DNA of 64,000 bases from an uncultured Clostridium sp. Lineage in GTDB: Bacteria; Bacillota; Clostridia; TANB77; CAG-508. Below the pieces are notes generated by a model that worked only from the letters and a program-made list of their open reading frames with translations, had not been told where the DNA came from and made no database searches. Positions 7,992 through 17,800 of the stretch are shown here, piece by piece. The first letter of the stretch is position 1; each line of letters starts with the position of its first letter. The stretch is taken from NCBI GenBank assembly GCA_946404215.1, contig CAMJCT010000005.1:29760-93759 (forward strand). Reading direction: 5' to 3'. The position numbers and the translations under genes were made by a program.

Positions 7992-10823
7992 TTATGCTAA
8001 ATATTTTTTTAAAAACTCACCTGTATGACTTCTTTCATTTTTGCAAATTTGTTCTGGTGATCCGTACTGCTATAACTTCTCCTCCGTTGTCTCCACCTTC
8101 TGGACCCAAATCTACAACATGATCACATGTTTTTATTAAATCTAAATTATGCTCAATAACAATTATTGTATTACCTGTGTCTACCAATCTTTGTAAAATA
8201 TCAACTAATCTATGAACATCTGCAATATGAAGACCTGTTGTTGGTTCATCTAAAATATATAACGTTTTTCCTGTTGCTTTTTTAGATAATTCTGTTGCAA
8301 GCTTTACTCTTTGTGCTTCTCCTCCAGATAAAGTTGTTGATGGTTGACCGTAATTTAATATAACCAAGCCCTACATCATATAAAGTCTGAATTTTTTGTT
8401 TTATTTTAGGAATTTTATCAAAAAATTGCAAGGCTTCTTCAACTGTCATATCTAAAACATCTGCAATTGTTTTCCCCTTATATTTTACTTCTAATGTTTC
8501 ACGGTTATATCTTTTTCCTCTACATACTTCACAAGGTACATAAATATCTGGTAAAAAATGCATTTCAATTTTATGAACTCCATCTCCATTACAACTTTCA
8601 CACCTTCCACCTGCAACATTAAAACTAAACCTTCCCTTTTCATATCCACGTATTTTAGCTTCTTCAGTCATTGCAAATATTTCTCTTATTGTATCAAATA
8701 CTCCTGTATATGTTGCTGGATTTGAGCGAGGTGTTCTCCCTATTGGTGATTGATCTATATTAATTATTTTATCAATATTTTCTAATCCTTTTACAGCTTT
8801 GCATTTTCCTGGTTTTTCATTTGAACCATTCAATTCTTTTGCAATTGTTTTATATAAAACCTCATTAACTAAAGTTGATTTTCCCGAACCAGAAACACCT
8901 GTAACGCAAGTAAAAAGACCTAGAGGAAATTTAACACTTATATTTTTTAAATTATTTTCTACTGCTCCTTGTACTTCAATTACTTTGGATTTTACCTGTT
9001 TTCTTCTTGTTTTTGGAACAGAAATTCTCTTCCCTCCACTTAAATATTGACCAGTAATAGAATTCTCTACAAGTTTTACTTCTTCTGCTGTTCCGCTGTG
9101 CCATAACTTGTCCGCCATGAACACCAGCACCTGGACCAATATCTATAATTTGGTCTGCTGCATACATTGTATCTTCATCATGTTCTACTACTAAAAGTGT
9201 ATTACCCAAATCTCTTAATTTTTTTAAGGTTGCAAGTAACTTATCGTTATCTTTTTGATGTAGCCCAATACTAGGCTCATCTAATATATACAAAACACCT
9301 GTTAATCCAGAACCAATTTGTGTAGCCAAACGAATCCTTTGCGCTTCTCCACCAGACAATGTTCCGCTACTTCTTGAAAGAGTTAAATATTCTAATCCTA
9401 CATCCATTAAAAATTGAAGTCTTTGATTAATCTCTTTTAAAATCAACTCTGAAATCATAGCTTGAGTTCTACTTAGCTCTAAATTTTTCAAATATTCTTT
9501 TATTTTATTTATTGGCATATCTGTTAATTCATTTATGTTCTTATCTCCAACTTTAATTGATAAAATCTCTGGTTTTAATCTTGCTCCTTTGCAAGAATGA
9601 CATGGGGCATTGCTCATATACATTTCATAAAAGTCCCTCATTCCTTGAGATTTAGTTTCTCTGTGCCTTCTATCTAAAGTTGGAATTACTCCTTCAAATG
9701 GTGCAGAAAATTTTCTAGTTCCTATATATGATTTATATTCAAAATCTATTTCTTCACTTCCCGTACCATATAAAATTTTTTCCATAAAATCACGTGGCAA
9801 ATCTTTTATTTTTTTGTTTTTTATTTCAACTCCATAGTGCCTAGCAACACTCTCGAAATACATTTTAGCCATAGTATCGCCTTTTTTCATGGTACTTGCA
9901 CCGAAAGCTTTTATTCCATCATATAATGTTTTATTCTTATCTGGAACAATTAAATCTTCATCAATTTTCATTAAATATCCTATACCTGTACATTCTGGAC
10001 ATGCCCCAAATGGGTTATTAAATGAAAACATTCTTGGAGTTAATTCTGGAAAGCTAAAACCACAATCTGGACAAGCATAATTACAGCTATATAATACTGG
10101 TTTCTGTCCAATAATATCTATTAAAACTAAATTATCTGCATGTTTTAAAGCAACTTCTACAGATTCTGTTAATCTACTAATTATTTCTTGCTTAATTACT
10201 AATCTATCAACAACTAGCTCTATTTCATGTTTTTTCTTTCTGTCAATTTCTATATCATCTGAAAGTTCATAAACTTCGCCATCAATTCTAACTCTAACAA
10301 AACCATCTTTTTGATATCCTTCTAACTGTTTGGTATACTCTCCTTTACGACCTCTTACAACTGGTGCTAGAACCTGTATTTTAGTACCTTCTGGCAAGCT
10401 CATAATACTATCTATGATTTGGTCTATAGTTTGCTTTTCAATCTTTTTATGGCAATTTGGACAATATGGAACACCAATTCTTGCATACAAAAGACGAATA
10501 TAATCATAAATCTCTGTAACTGTTCCAACAGTGGAACGAGGATTCTTTGAAGTAGTCTTTTGATCAATTGAAATTGCTGGAGAAAGCCCATCAATTCTTT
10601 CAACATCTGGTTTTTCCATTAACCCTAAAAATTGCCTAGCATAAGAAGATAAACTTTCCACATATCTTCTTTGCCCCTCAGCATAAAGCGTATCAAAAGC
10701 CAAACTAGATTTACCCGAACCAGAAAGACCTGTAATAACAACCAATTTATCTCTTGGAATTTCTAAATTTATATTTTTTAAATTGTGTTCTTTTGCACCT
10801 TTTATTATTATTTTATCATTCAT
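7992..10823 (-). CDS. uvrA: UvrA excinuclease ATPase subunit, read through three CGG recoding sites
   Basis: The damage-recognition subunit of UvrABC nucleotide excision repair. The ATG at 10823 ([17 protein letters not shown]) has GGAGAAAGG just upstream. Two ABC ATPase units are complete: Walker A GLSGSGKS and signature LSGGEAQR twice, zinc-finger cysteines CPDCGF and CESCNGDG, and Walker B LYILDEP twice. The reading frame breaks at CGG codons at 9095, 8350 and 8064; skipping each C gives [23 protein letters not shown] and AV-GSPEQI, exactly the UvrA consensus. The full product is 942 residues, the usual length. Read straight, the C-terminal ATPase would be lost. No other indel is needed. 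Confidence 0.93.
8062..8064 (-). other. CGG +1 recoding site 5 (uvrA, third)
   Basis: GTA-CGG-ATC becomes GTA-GGA-TCA, giving the UvrA tail [12 protein letters not shown] and continuing to [10 protein letters not shown]. Confidence 0.88.
8348..8350 (-). other. CGG +1 recoding site 4 (uvrA, second)
   Basis: TTA-CGG-TCA becomes TTA-GGT-CAA, restoring [17 protein letters not shown] ahead of the second ABC signature. Confidence 0.92.
9093..9095 (-). other. CGG +1 recoding site 3 (uvrA, first)
   Basis: CAG-CGG-AAC becomes CAG-GGA-ACA, restoring VMAQGTAEEV and then SITGQYLSG. Confidence 0.92.
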
Positions 10824-10860
10824 ACCTTTCTCCTGCCATGGGGACGGTCCTTTTGGCAAT

Positions 10861-12522
10861 TTAAAATATTCCCACAATATTTCCGTTTTTATCAATATCT
10901 ATATTTTCTGCTGCAGGTACTTTTGGAAGTCCTGGCATTGTCATTATTTTTCCTGCAAGCACAACTATGAATCCCGCTCCTGCTTTTACCTCTACATCTC
11001 TTACTGTTATTTTGTATGTATCTTTACATTCTAAGTTTTTTGGATCATCAGAAAATGAATATTGTGTTTTTGCTATACATATAGGCATTTCCCCATAACC
11101 TAGTTCTTCTATTTTTTTTATTTCAGCTAATGCTTTTTCAGAATACTCTACCCCTTCTGCTCCATATATTTTTGTTGATACTTTTTCAATTTTAGTTTTA
11201 ATATCATCTTCTAGTTCATACATATAATTTAAATTTTCGATTTCTTCTACCAATTTTACAAGTTTTGTTGCTATATCTTTTGCTCCGTCTCCTCCTTTTG
11301 CCCATCCTTCTACTAAACTTAAAGAAACCCCTTTTTCTTTTAGCTTTTCTTTTAGAAATTCTATTTCATTTTCTGAATCTTGTATATAATGATTTATTGC
11401 AACAATAACATTTAATCCAAATTTATTTTTTAAATTATCTATATGTCTATATAAATTATCGATTCCTTTCTCTAACCCTTCAATATTTTCTTCAAAAATT
11501 TTTTCTTTTTCTATTCCTCCATGATATTTAATTGCTTTCATTGTTGCAACCAATACCACTGCATCTGGCTTCAACCCTGTCTTTCTACATTTTATATCTA
11601 AAAACTTTTCAGCACCCAAATCTGCACCAAATCCTGCTTCTGATACTACATAGTCTCCCAATTTTAAAGCCAACTTTGTTGCTCTAATACTATTACATCC
11701 ATGTGCTATATTTGCAAATGGCCCACCATGAATAATTGCTGGCGTATGTTCTAAAGTTTGAACTAAATTAGGCTTTATTGCATCTTTTAATAAAACTGCC
11801 ATTGCTCCTTGTGCTTTTAAATCTTTACAATAAAGAGGTTCTCCGTCTCTATTATATCCTATCAAAATATTTCCTAATCTTTCTTTTAAATCCTCTATAT
11901 CTTCTGATAAACAAACAATAGCCATTATTTCAGATGCAACAGAAATATCAAATTTATCCATTCTTGGAACTATCTTGCTCTCACCAGATAAACCTGTTTC
12001 TATTTCTCTTAATTGTCTATCATTTAAATCCATGCATCTCTTCCAAACAATTTTTTCAAATTTCAAATTATTGCCAAAATATATATGATTGTCTATGATT
12101 GCAGATAGTAAATTATTTGCAGCTGTAATTGCGTGAATATCTCCTGTAAAATGTAAATTAATATCTTCCATAGGAGCTACTTGAACCTTTCCTCCTCCTG
12201 TTGCTCCACCTTTTATTCCAAAAACGGGTCCTAAAGATGGCTCCCTCAATGCTAACACAGCATTTTTACCAATTTTCCTTAATCCATCTGCTATAGATAT
12301 AGAAATAGTTGTTTTTCCCTCACCCAAAGGAGTTGGGCTTATTGCGGTTACAAGTATTAGTTTTCCATTTTCATTCCTTTCAACTTTTTTAAAAACCTCA
12401 TCTGATATTTTTGCTTTATACTTACCATATTGCTCGATATCATCTTCTTGTATTCCTAATTTTTGTGCTATATCTACTATTTTTTTTAATTTTGTATTTC
12501 TTGCTATTTCTATATCAGTCAT
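10861..12522 (-). CDS. fhs: Formate--tetrahydrofolate ligase
   Basis: A 553-residue enzyme making 10-formyl-THF from formate, THF and ATP for one-carbon metabolism. The P-loop TPLGEGKTTISI is near residue 65. EPSLGPVFGIKGGATGGG and the substrate region GGPFANIAHGCNS (near 280) are diagnostic, and the C-terminal MTMPGLPKVPAAENID is present. Starts at an ATG preceded by AGGAGG. It lies 38 bp upstream of the uvrA start, on the same strand. Its length and all motifs are normal. Several out-of-frame CGG trinucleotides (GAC-GGA, AAC-GGA) are harmless. Confidence 0.97.
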   Translation of the reverse strand: MTDIEIARNTKLKKIVDIAQKLGIQEDDIEQYGKYKAKISDEVFKKVERNENGKLILVTAISPTPLGEGKTTISISIADGLRKIGKNAVLALREPSLGPVFGIKGGATGGGKVQVAPMEDINLHFTGDIHAITAANNLLSAIIDNHIYFGNNLKFEKIVWKRCMDLNDRQLREIETGLSGESKIVPRMDKFDISVASEIMAIVCLSEDIEDLKERLGNILIGYNRDGEPLYCKDLKAQGAMAVLLKDAIKPNLVQTLEHTPAIIHGGPFANIAHGCNSIRATKLALKLGDYVVSEAGFGADLGAEKFLDIKCRKTGLKPDAVVLVATMKAIKYHGGIEKEKIFEENIEGLEKGIDNLYRHIDNLKNKFGLNVIVAINHYIQDSENEIEFLKEKLKEKGVSLSLVEGWAKGGDGAKDIATKLVKLVEEIENLNYMYELEDDIKTKIEKVSTKIYGAEGVEYSEKALAEIKKIEELGYGEMPICIAKTQYSFSDDPKNLECKDTYKITVRDVEVKAGAGFIVVLAGKIMTMPGLPKVPAAENIDIDKNGNIVGIF

Positions 12523-12545
12523 TTTACATTCCTCCTATCAAACAA

Positions 12546-12986
12546 TTACACAATTATCCCAACAATTATGCCAATTAAAGCACCTACAAAAACTTGAACT
12601 GGAGTATGGCCCAAGACCTCTACCAATTTTTCTGATACTTGAATTCCTGTTAATCCTGGGGTCTCTACCAATTTATTTAATAATGCCGCCTGCTTTCCTG
12701 CAGCTCTCCTAACTCCACAAGCATCATACATTACAACAAATGCAAAAATAAAAGATAATGCAAAAACTGCACTATTTATTCCTTCATATTTACCTATTAA
12801 AGTAGCCAATCCAGCAACAACTGCTGAATGAGAACTTGGCATTCCTCCAGCGCCCATTATTCTTTTAAAATTAAATTTCTTAGTTTTTACTAAATCGTAA
12901 ATTAATTTAAATAACTGTATTCCAAACCATAAAAAAAATGGTACATAAATATACTTGTTTTGTACAAATTCCATAAAATAATTCAT
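12546..12986 (-). CDS. Divergent PAP2 family membrane protein (YuiD-like)
   Basis: 146 residues with about four membrane segments. MGAGGMPSSHSAVVAGLA (near residue 45), VMYDACGVRRAAGKQA (near 87) and ELVEVLGHTPVQVFVGALIG-type C-terminal residues (here KLVEVLGHTPVQ) mark the DUF212 family, distantly related to PAP2 phosphatases. The substrate is unknown. It lies between xseB and fhs on the same strand, 23 bp from fhs, so co-transcription is likely. Confidence 0.9.
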   Translation of the reverse strand: MNYFMEFVQNKYIYVPFFLWFGIQLFKLIYDLVKTKKFNFKRIMGAGGMPSSHSAVVAGLATLIGKYEGINSAVFALSFIFAFVVMYDACGVRRAAGKQAALLNKLVETPGLTGIQVSEKLVEVLGHTPVQVFVGALIGIIVGIIV

Positions 12987-13074
12987 TTCCAGTTTTTTCT
13001 CCCTTTTATAATTTCATATGTTTACGCCTATAAATTGACAGTTTACAATATTAATATTTTATTTAGAATTAATA

Positions 13075-13293
13075 TTATTCTGCTTCAAAATCTTCTTCTT
13101 GCATTTCTCCATCTTTATTTACTAGCATAGTAATTTTCCTTTCAGCTTCTTCCAATTCCTTACTACAATTTTTTGAGAGTTTTATTCCTTCCTCAAACTT
13201 AGAAACAGAATCTTCTAAATTTAGCTTTCCATTTTCAAGTTCAGCAACTATTTTTTCTAACTCTTCCATCTGTTCTTCAAAACTCTTTTTCAT
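13075..13293 (-). CDS. xseB: Exodeoxyribonuclease VII small subunit
   Basis: About 72 residues from MKKSFEEQMEELEKIV. The start at 13293 is chosen because AAAGGAA lies upstream and the family begins here; the frame stays open 19 codons further up into xseA. LEDSVSKFEEGIKLSKNCSK is the typical helical signature. It pairs with XseA in the single-strand exonuclease. It begins 25 bp after the xseA stop. Confidence 0.92.
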   Translation of the reverse strand: MKKSFEEQMEELEKIVAELENGKLNLEDSVSKFEEGIKLSKNCSKELEEAERKITMLVNKDGEMQEEDFEAE

Positions 13294-13318
13294 AAAAAAT
13301 ATTCCTTTCCATACACTG

Positions 13319-14514
13319 CTACTGTATTTGAGCTTTTTTATTACCATCAAATAGCTTAATATTAACTATATCGCCACTTTTTAGTTCTTCTTTACTTTTA
13401 ATGAATTTACCATCTTTTTCCAATATAGTATAACCTCTAGATAATGTCTTTAGCGGACTATACGCATCTAACTTCGCTGTTAATTCTGAAAATTTTGATG
13501 TTTCCCTCTCAAACTTTGCCTTAATACTATTTTCTAATTGCTTTAAATATGTATCTAATTTTATGTAGTTTTCATTAATTCTCCTATTCGGCTCTTTAAA
13601 TACAAAACTTGAAAGACATTTATCATACCTCAATTTTAAAAATTCTATTTTCTTAATTAATGCTTTTCTTAATCTTTCCTGAAAATCAAAAATCTTTTTT
13701 TGTATTTCATATATGTCTGCAACAGCAAGTTCAGCAGCTGCAGACGGAGTTGGCGCCCTCAAATCTGCTACAAAATCGGCTATTGTAAAATCTGTTTCAT
13801 GTCCCACAGCAGATATTATTGGTATCTCCGAATTGTATATACTTTCTGCAACTATTTCCTCATTAAATGGCCATAAATCTTCTAAAGATCCGTCCTCCTC
13901 TTGCTAAAATTAATACATCTGCAAGCTTATTTTTATTCATATATTCTATACCGTACGCAATTTTTTCCGCTGCACCTTCTCCCTGAACCGGCACTGGAAA
14001 TAATCTAATATAAACATTTGGGTTTCTTCTTGTAGAAACATTAATTATATCTTTTATTACTGCTCCTGTTCCGTGAAGTCAAAACACCAATTACTTTTGG
14101 CATAAATGGAATTTTAATTTTATGTTTTTCATCAAATAGTCCTTTTTCTTCTAATTTGTTCTTTAATTCCTGATATTTAGTATATAAATCCCCTAAGCCA
14201 TCCTCTTCCATTGCTTGTGCATATATTTGGTATACTCCGTCTCTTTCAAAAACTGAAACTCCTCCAAATAAAATTACTTTCATTCCATCTTTTGGCATAA
14301 ATCTCAGCTTTTGAGCATATGATTTAAACATAATACATTTTATTAAGCAGTTTTCATCCTTTAATGTAAAATACATATGCCCTGTATAATGATTTTTAAA
14401 ATTAGAAATTTCACCTTTTACTAAAACATTATTAAGATATTCATCATTTGCTATTTTTTCTTTTATATATTTATTTAAGTCTGATACAGTTATTGCCATT
14501 TCTGCATATTTCAT
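13319..14514 (-). CDS. xseA: Exodeoxyribonuclease VII large subunit, read through two CGG recoding sites
   Basis: The OB-fold N-terminus ([14 protein letters not shown], then [24 protein letters not shown]) and the catalytic domain are in different frames joined at CGG codons at 14073 and 13892. Skipping each C restores [16 protein letters not shown] and [18 protein letters not shown], both strongly conserved XseA motifs; [27 protein letters not shown] follows. The joined product is 397 residues, normal for the family. ATG 14514 was chosen (AAGGAAA upstream); a GTG three codons earlier is possible. It degrades single-stranded DNA together with XseB. Unshifted reading would give a 160-residue OB-fold fragment only. 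Confidence 0.92.
13890..13892 (-). other. CGG +1 recoding site 7 (xseA, second)
   Basis: GGA-GGA-CGG-ATC becomes GGA-GGA-GGA-TCT, restoring the RGGGSLEDLW motif. Confidence 0.92.
14071..14073 (-). other. CGG +1 recoding site 6 (xseA, first)
   Basis: TCA-CGG-AAC becomes TCA-GGA-ACA, restoring [12 protein letters not shown]. Confidence 0.92.
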
Positions 14515-14548
14515 ATTTTTCACTTTCCTTAAATTTATATACTAGTTT

Positions 14549-14950
14549 CTACGATTTTATAATACTTGCCAAAACTCCATTAACAAAATTTCTAGATGAG
14601 TCTTCACCGTATTTTTTTGCAAGCTCTACCGCCTCATTTATAGCAACTTTAAAAGGTATATCTGTATATTTTAGTTCATAAATTGCTAGTTTCAATATTG
14701 ACAAATCTATTTTAGAAATTCTATCTATTTTCCAATCTTCTTTTAAATTTTTTTCTATATTTTCTATAATCTCATTATAATTTTCTTCAATACCTAAAAC
14801 AGCGTCTCTTATATACTTTTGCGCCTTCTTATCATCTATATTATTGCTTTCTATATAAAGCTCCATTTGTTCATTTAAATCTTCTCTTTTTTGTATTTCT
14901 AAACTATATATCAGTTTAAAAGCTTGCTCTCTTATTGCTGATCTATTCAT
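14549..14950 (-). CDS. nusB: Transcription antitermination factor NusB
   Basis: 133 residues, all-helical. [18 protein letters not shown] at the N-terminus, [17 protein letters not shown] near residue 78 and [27 protein letters not shown] at the C-terminus are NusB signatures. NusB binds boxA RNA with NusE in rRNA antitermination. It lies between the Asp23 group and xseA, a common clostridial order. Confidence 0.96.
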   Translation of the reverse strand: MNRSAIREQAFKLIYSLEIQKREDLNEQMELYIESNNIDDKKAQKYIRDAVLGIEENYNEIIENIEKNLKEDWKIDRISKIDLSILKLAIYELKYTDIPFKVAINEAVELAKKYGEDSSRNFVNGVLASIIKS

Positions 14951-14966
14951 TTTAATTCCCTTCTAT

Positions 14967-15167
14967 TTACATTTTATCAATAAAACCTTTTAGTCTACTT
15001 TTCACATCTTCTTTGTTTTGTTGTACATAATTACCTATAAATGCTCCTAAAAATATGACAACTATTGCCAATATTAAATCATGCAATCTTGTTATTAATA
15101 TAATTATTGATATTATAATACCTATAATTGCACCTTTATAACTATTCCAGAATTCTTTAATATTCAT
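14967..15167 (-). CDS. DUF2273 small membrane protein
   Basis: 66 residues with two membrane segments (IIGIIISIIILI and LILAIVVIFLGAFIG) and a basic tail. DUF2273 proteins regularly follow amaP and asp23, as here. Probably part of the membrane platform that anchors Asp23; exact role unknown. Confidence 0.85.
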   Translation of the reverse strand: MNIKEFWNSYKGAIIGIIISIIILITRLHDLILAIVVIFLGAFIGNYVQQNKEDVKSRLKGFIDKM

Positions 15168-15217
15168 CTATTCCACATTCCTTTCAAACTAATCTTAATA
15201 TCTAAAAAGACTTAGTA

Positions 15218-15772
15218 CTATCCGGCAGTCTGTTGCCTTGGTGCAACTTTTTTTACTGCTATATTTACTTCTTTAACATCTAGATCTGTTGTCATCTTTA
15301 CTTTCTCTTTAATTTTAGATTGAAGATTTGTAGATAAATCTTTAATAACAGCATCTGCACTCACTACTAAATTAATATATACATTAACATTATTTTCTTT
15401 ATCTAATTCAACCCTTGTTGAAACTTCTTCAGCACTTTGAAAATTCAAAGCTACAGAATTAACTAAATTTTCTATCGTTTCTTTAGAAATCATTAGTTTT
15501 CCACTCTCATTTTCTAAAAGAACTCCCTGTCTTTCTTTTATTTGTTCTTTTGACGTTGCGTCAAAAAATATACATTTTATAGATAATAAAATAAAAACAA
15601 TACATGCCCCCAAAACTATTTTACTTGATGTGTCTCCTGCTAAAGTATTTGTTATTATACTTGATACTAAATTTCTATCTAACCAACCAAATATTAGTAA
15701 ACATACTATAACAGATAGTATTAGCATAATATTTGAATATATTATTAGTGTAATTTTTTCTAATATTTTCAT
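15218..15772 (-). CDS. amaP: Alkaline shock response membrane anchor protein AmaP
   Basis: 184 residues with two N-terminal membrane segments (residues 8-28 and 48-66) followed by an Asp23-like soluble domain (TIENLVNSVALNFQSAEEV; VYINLVVSADAVI). AmaP tethers Asp23 to the membrane. It is located between asp23 and the DUF2273 gene on the same strand. Confidence 0.88.
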   Translation of the reverse strand: MKILEKITLIIYSNIMLILSVIVCLLIFGWLDRNLVSSIITNTLAGDTSSKIVLGACIVFILLSIKCIFFDATSKEQIKERQGVLLENESGKLMISKETIENLVNSVALNFQSAEEVSTRVELDKENNVNVYINLVVSADAVIKDLSTNLQSKIKEKVKMTTDLDVKEVNIAVKKVAPRQQTAG

Positions 15773-15864
15773 TTTACATTCATTCCTTCCTTTAACATGT
15801 AAATCTAGTTAGAAAATAAGCCTTTACATTATTATTTTCTAACTAGCTATTTCTATTATACTTT

Positions 15865-16305
15865 TTATTCTTCTGATTCTTCTACATTTTTGTCAGTTTT
15901 ACCTTCATCTTTAACCATGTCTGTATTAACTCCTTGAACGTGAATATTTACTTCTTCAACCTTCAAACCTGTCATCTCTTCAATTGCCTTTTTAACTCTT
16001 TTTTGAATTTCAAAAGCAATGTCTGGAATTCTTGAACCATATTCAACTATGATATTTACATCAATTTTAGCTTGTGTTTCTGTTGCTTCAACTTTAATCC
16101 CTTTAGCTAGGTTTTTCTTTCCACTTAATACTTCTGTTATTCCACCAGCAAAACGACCAGCCATTCCAGCTACACCTGGCACTTCTGATACTGCAACACC
16201 AGCTATTACAGCTATAACATCATTTGATATCTGTATTCCTTCATTTTCTGTTTTAATTTCCTCTAATTCTAGTATTTCACCTTTTTCTTGATTTTCTTCA
16301 CTCAT
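15865..16305 (-). CDS. Asp23/Gls24 family envelope stress protein
   Basis: 146 residues. An acidic N-terminus is followed by ISNDVIAVIAGVAVSEVPGVAGM, then KVEATETQAKIDVNIIVEYGSRIPDIAFEIQ and VEEVNIHVQGV, the standard Asp23 core. It probably polymerises beneath the membrane via AmaP in cell-envelope homeostasis. GGAGG precedes the ATG. It heads the amaP-DUF2273-nusB run, behind a 10-bp palindrome at 16335-16363. Confidence 0.93.
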   Translation of the reverse strand: MSEENQEKGEILELEEIKTENEGIQISNDVIAVIAGVAVSEVPGVAGMAGRFAGGITEVLSGKKNLAKGIKVEATETQAKIDVNIIVEYGSRIPDIAFEIQKRVKKAIEEMTGLKVEEVNIHVQGVNTDMVKDEGKTDKNVEESEE

Positions 16306-16334
16306 AATAATTCCTCCTTCTTGTATACCAAAAA

Positions 16335-16363
16335 GATATACTTAAATTCTTTATAAGTATATC
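16335..16363. promoter_or_regulatory. Perfect 10-bp inverted repeat upstream of asp23
   Basis: GATATACTTA and TAAGTATATC are separated by 9 AT-rich bases, 30 bp ahead of the asp23 ATG. Without a T run in either direction it looks more like an operator or 5' UTR stem than a terminator. Confidence 0.5.
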
Positions 16364-16412
16364 AATTTTTTCTATAATTTACAACTATTTTATTTAAATT
16401 TATTCTTATTTA

Positions 16413-16600
16413 GTTACTGGATAATGGTTTTAAGTTGTAGAATAGGTGAAACCTAAGTTATATTAATAATTTATGACGTTCCGAATGCAACCGGAATAGT
16501 TTTAGAATAAGTTATGTAGGGTAGCCGAGGAACGGAAACAAATCATTAATATCACTTAGATTTCACCGGTTTATTAGTGCCAAACCATTAAATAGTAACC
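16413..16600. repeat. Palindromic repeat, divergent subfamily (copy 3)
   Basis: A 188-bp imperfect palindrome starting GTTACTGG and ending AGTAACC, with arms of about 70 bases each. Its core shares GAATGCAACCGGAATAG and GGTAGCCGAGG with the core of copies 1 and 2, although the arms differ. It fills the gap between asp23 and the CDF transporter gene. Confidence 0.7.
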
Positions 16601-16613
16601 TTATTTATATAGA

Positions 16614-17774
16614 TTAATCCATTGGTCTTTCAACATTTATTGTAAAACTATATTTGTTATTTTCATTGCATATAATACTTTGCAAAACATCCTCTATTTG
16701 TTCCTTACTATACTCTTTATCGTAAGGAATTAAAATATCTAATAATATTTCTGCCTTATTATCTGAATCTTTTATAACCCTAAAATCATGAAAAGAGATG
16801 GAATTATCAAAATCTGACAATCCTTTCTTTATTTTTTCATGTATTCTTTTCTGTTCTTTATCTTCAGTACAAATAGGATCAACATGAATAGTTAAATTTA
16901 GATTAAACTCATTTTTAAAACGTCTTTCTATTTCATCTGCTAAATTATGTGCATCCATAATATCCATATTAGATGAAACTTCTATATGAATAGTAGCAAA
17001 ATCCTTTCCAATTCCATAATTATGAATTAATAGATCATGTACTCCTTGGACTTTCTCATATTTTAATATTTCATCTTTAATCTTCTCAATTTGTTCATTG
17101 CTAGGCATAATTCCCAGCATAGGATTTATTGTTTCTTTTATCATTTTTATTGCAGAAATAACTATAAAAATTGAAATTCCTAATCCTATGTATCCATCTA
17201 CATTTATATTAAATATATCCATAATAACCATTGCAACTAAAACTGTGCATGTTATTATAATATCATTTCTTGAATCCATTGCATTTGCTTTAATTATATT
17301 TGAATTTATTGCTTTTGAAAAATCTAAATACACTAACATTTGTAATAATTTTATAAAAATAGCAATTATAAGCGTAAAATAAGTTATTCCACCTAATGCT
17401 ATCTCTTCAGGAAAAATAATTTTCTGAATTGAAGCTTTAACAAATGTAAGACCAACTAAAAAAACTAAAAATGAGACTATTATTCCTGCAATATATTCAT
17501 ATCGTGCATGTCCATATGGGTGTTCTTTGTCTGGCGGTTTACTTGATATCTTAAATCCTAGTATAGTAACAATACTAGAAAAACTATCTGATAGATTATT
17601 TACTGCATCTGCCATAATAGTTATACTATTAGCAAAAAAACCAATTAAAATTTTTATAACAAATAATAGTAAATTTGTTATTATTCCAAATGTACCTGAA
17701 ACAATTCCATATTTATTTCTCACATTTGTTTCTTCTGTATTTTTATAATCTTTAATGAATATTTTTTCTAACAT
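16614..17774 (-). CDS. Cation diffusion facilitator family transporter (FieF-like)
   Basis: 386 residues with six membrane segments in the first 215 residues. MADAVNNLSDSFSS (near residue 55) and AMDSRNDIIIT (near 165) carry the Asp/Asn metal-site residues; the cytoplasmic dimerisation domain follows (VHDLLIHNYGIGKDFATIHIEV). It exports divalent metals in exchange for protons; metal specificity cannot be read from the sequence. An unusually long C-terminal part of about 90 residues follows the usual domain. It follows fmt on the same strand. Confidence 0.92.
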   Translation of the reverse strand: MLEKIFIKDYKNTEETNVRNKYGIVSGTFGIITNLLLFVIKILIGFFANSITIMADAVNNLSDSFSSIVTILGFKISSKPPDKEHPYGHARYEYIAGIIVSFLVFLVGLTFVKASIQKIIFPEEIALGGITYFTLIIAIFIKLLQMLVYLDFSKAINSNIIKANAMDSRNDIIITCTVLVAMVIMDIFNINVDGYIGLGISIFIVISAIKMIKETINPMLGIMPSNEQIEKIKDEILKYEKVQGVHDLLIHNYGIGKDFATIHIEVSSNMDIMDAHNLADEIERRFKNEFNLNLTIHVDPICTEDKEQKRIHEKIKKGLSDFDNSISFHDFRVIKDSDNKAEILLDILIPYDKEYSKEQIEDVLQSIICNENNKYSFTINVERPMD

Positions 17775-17800
17775 ATCTTTTCCTTTTTATATAAACTTAT

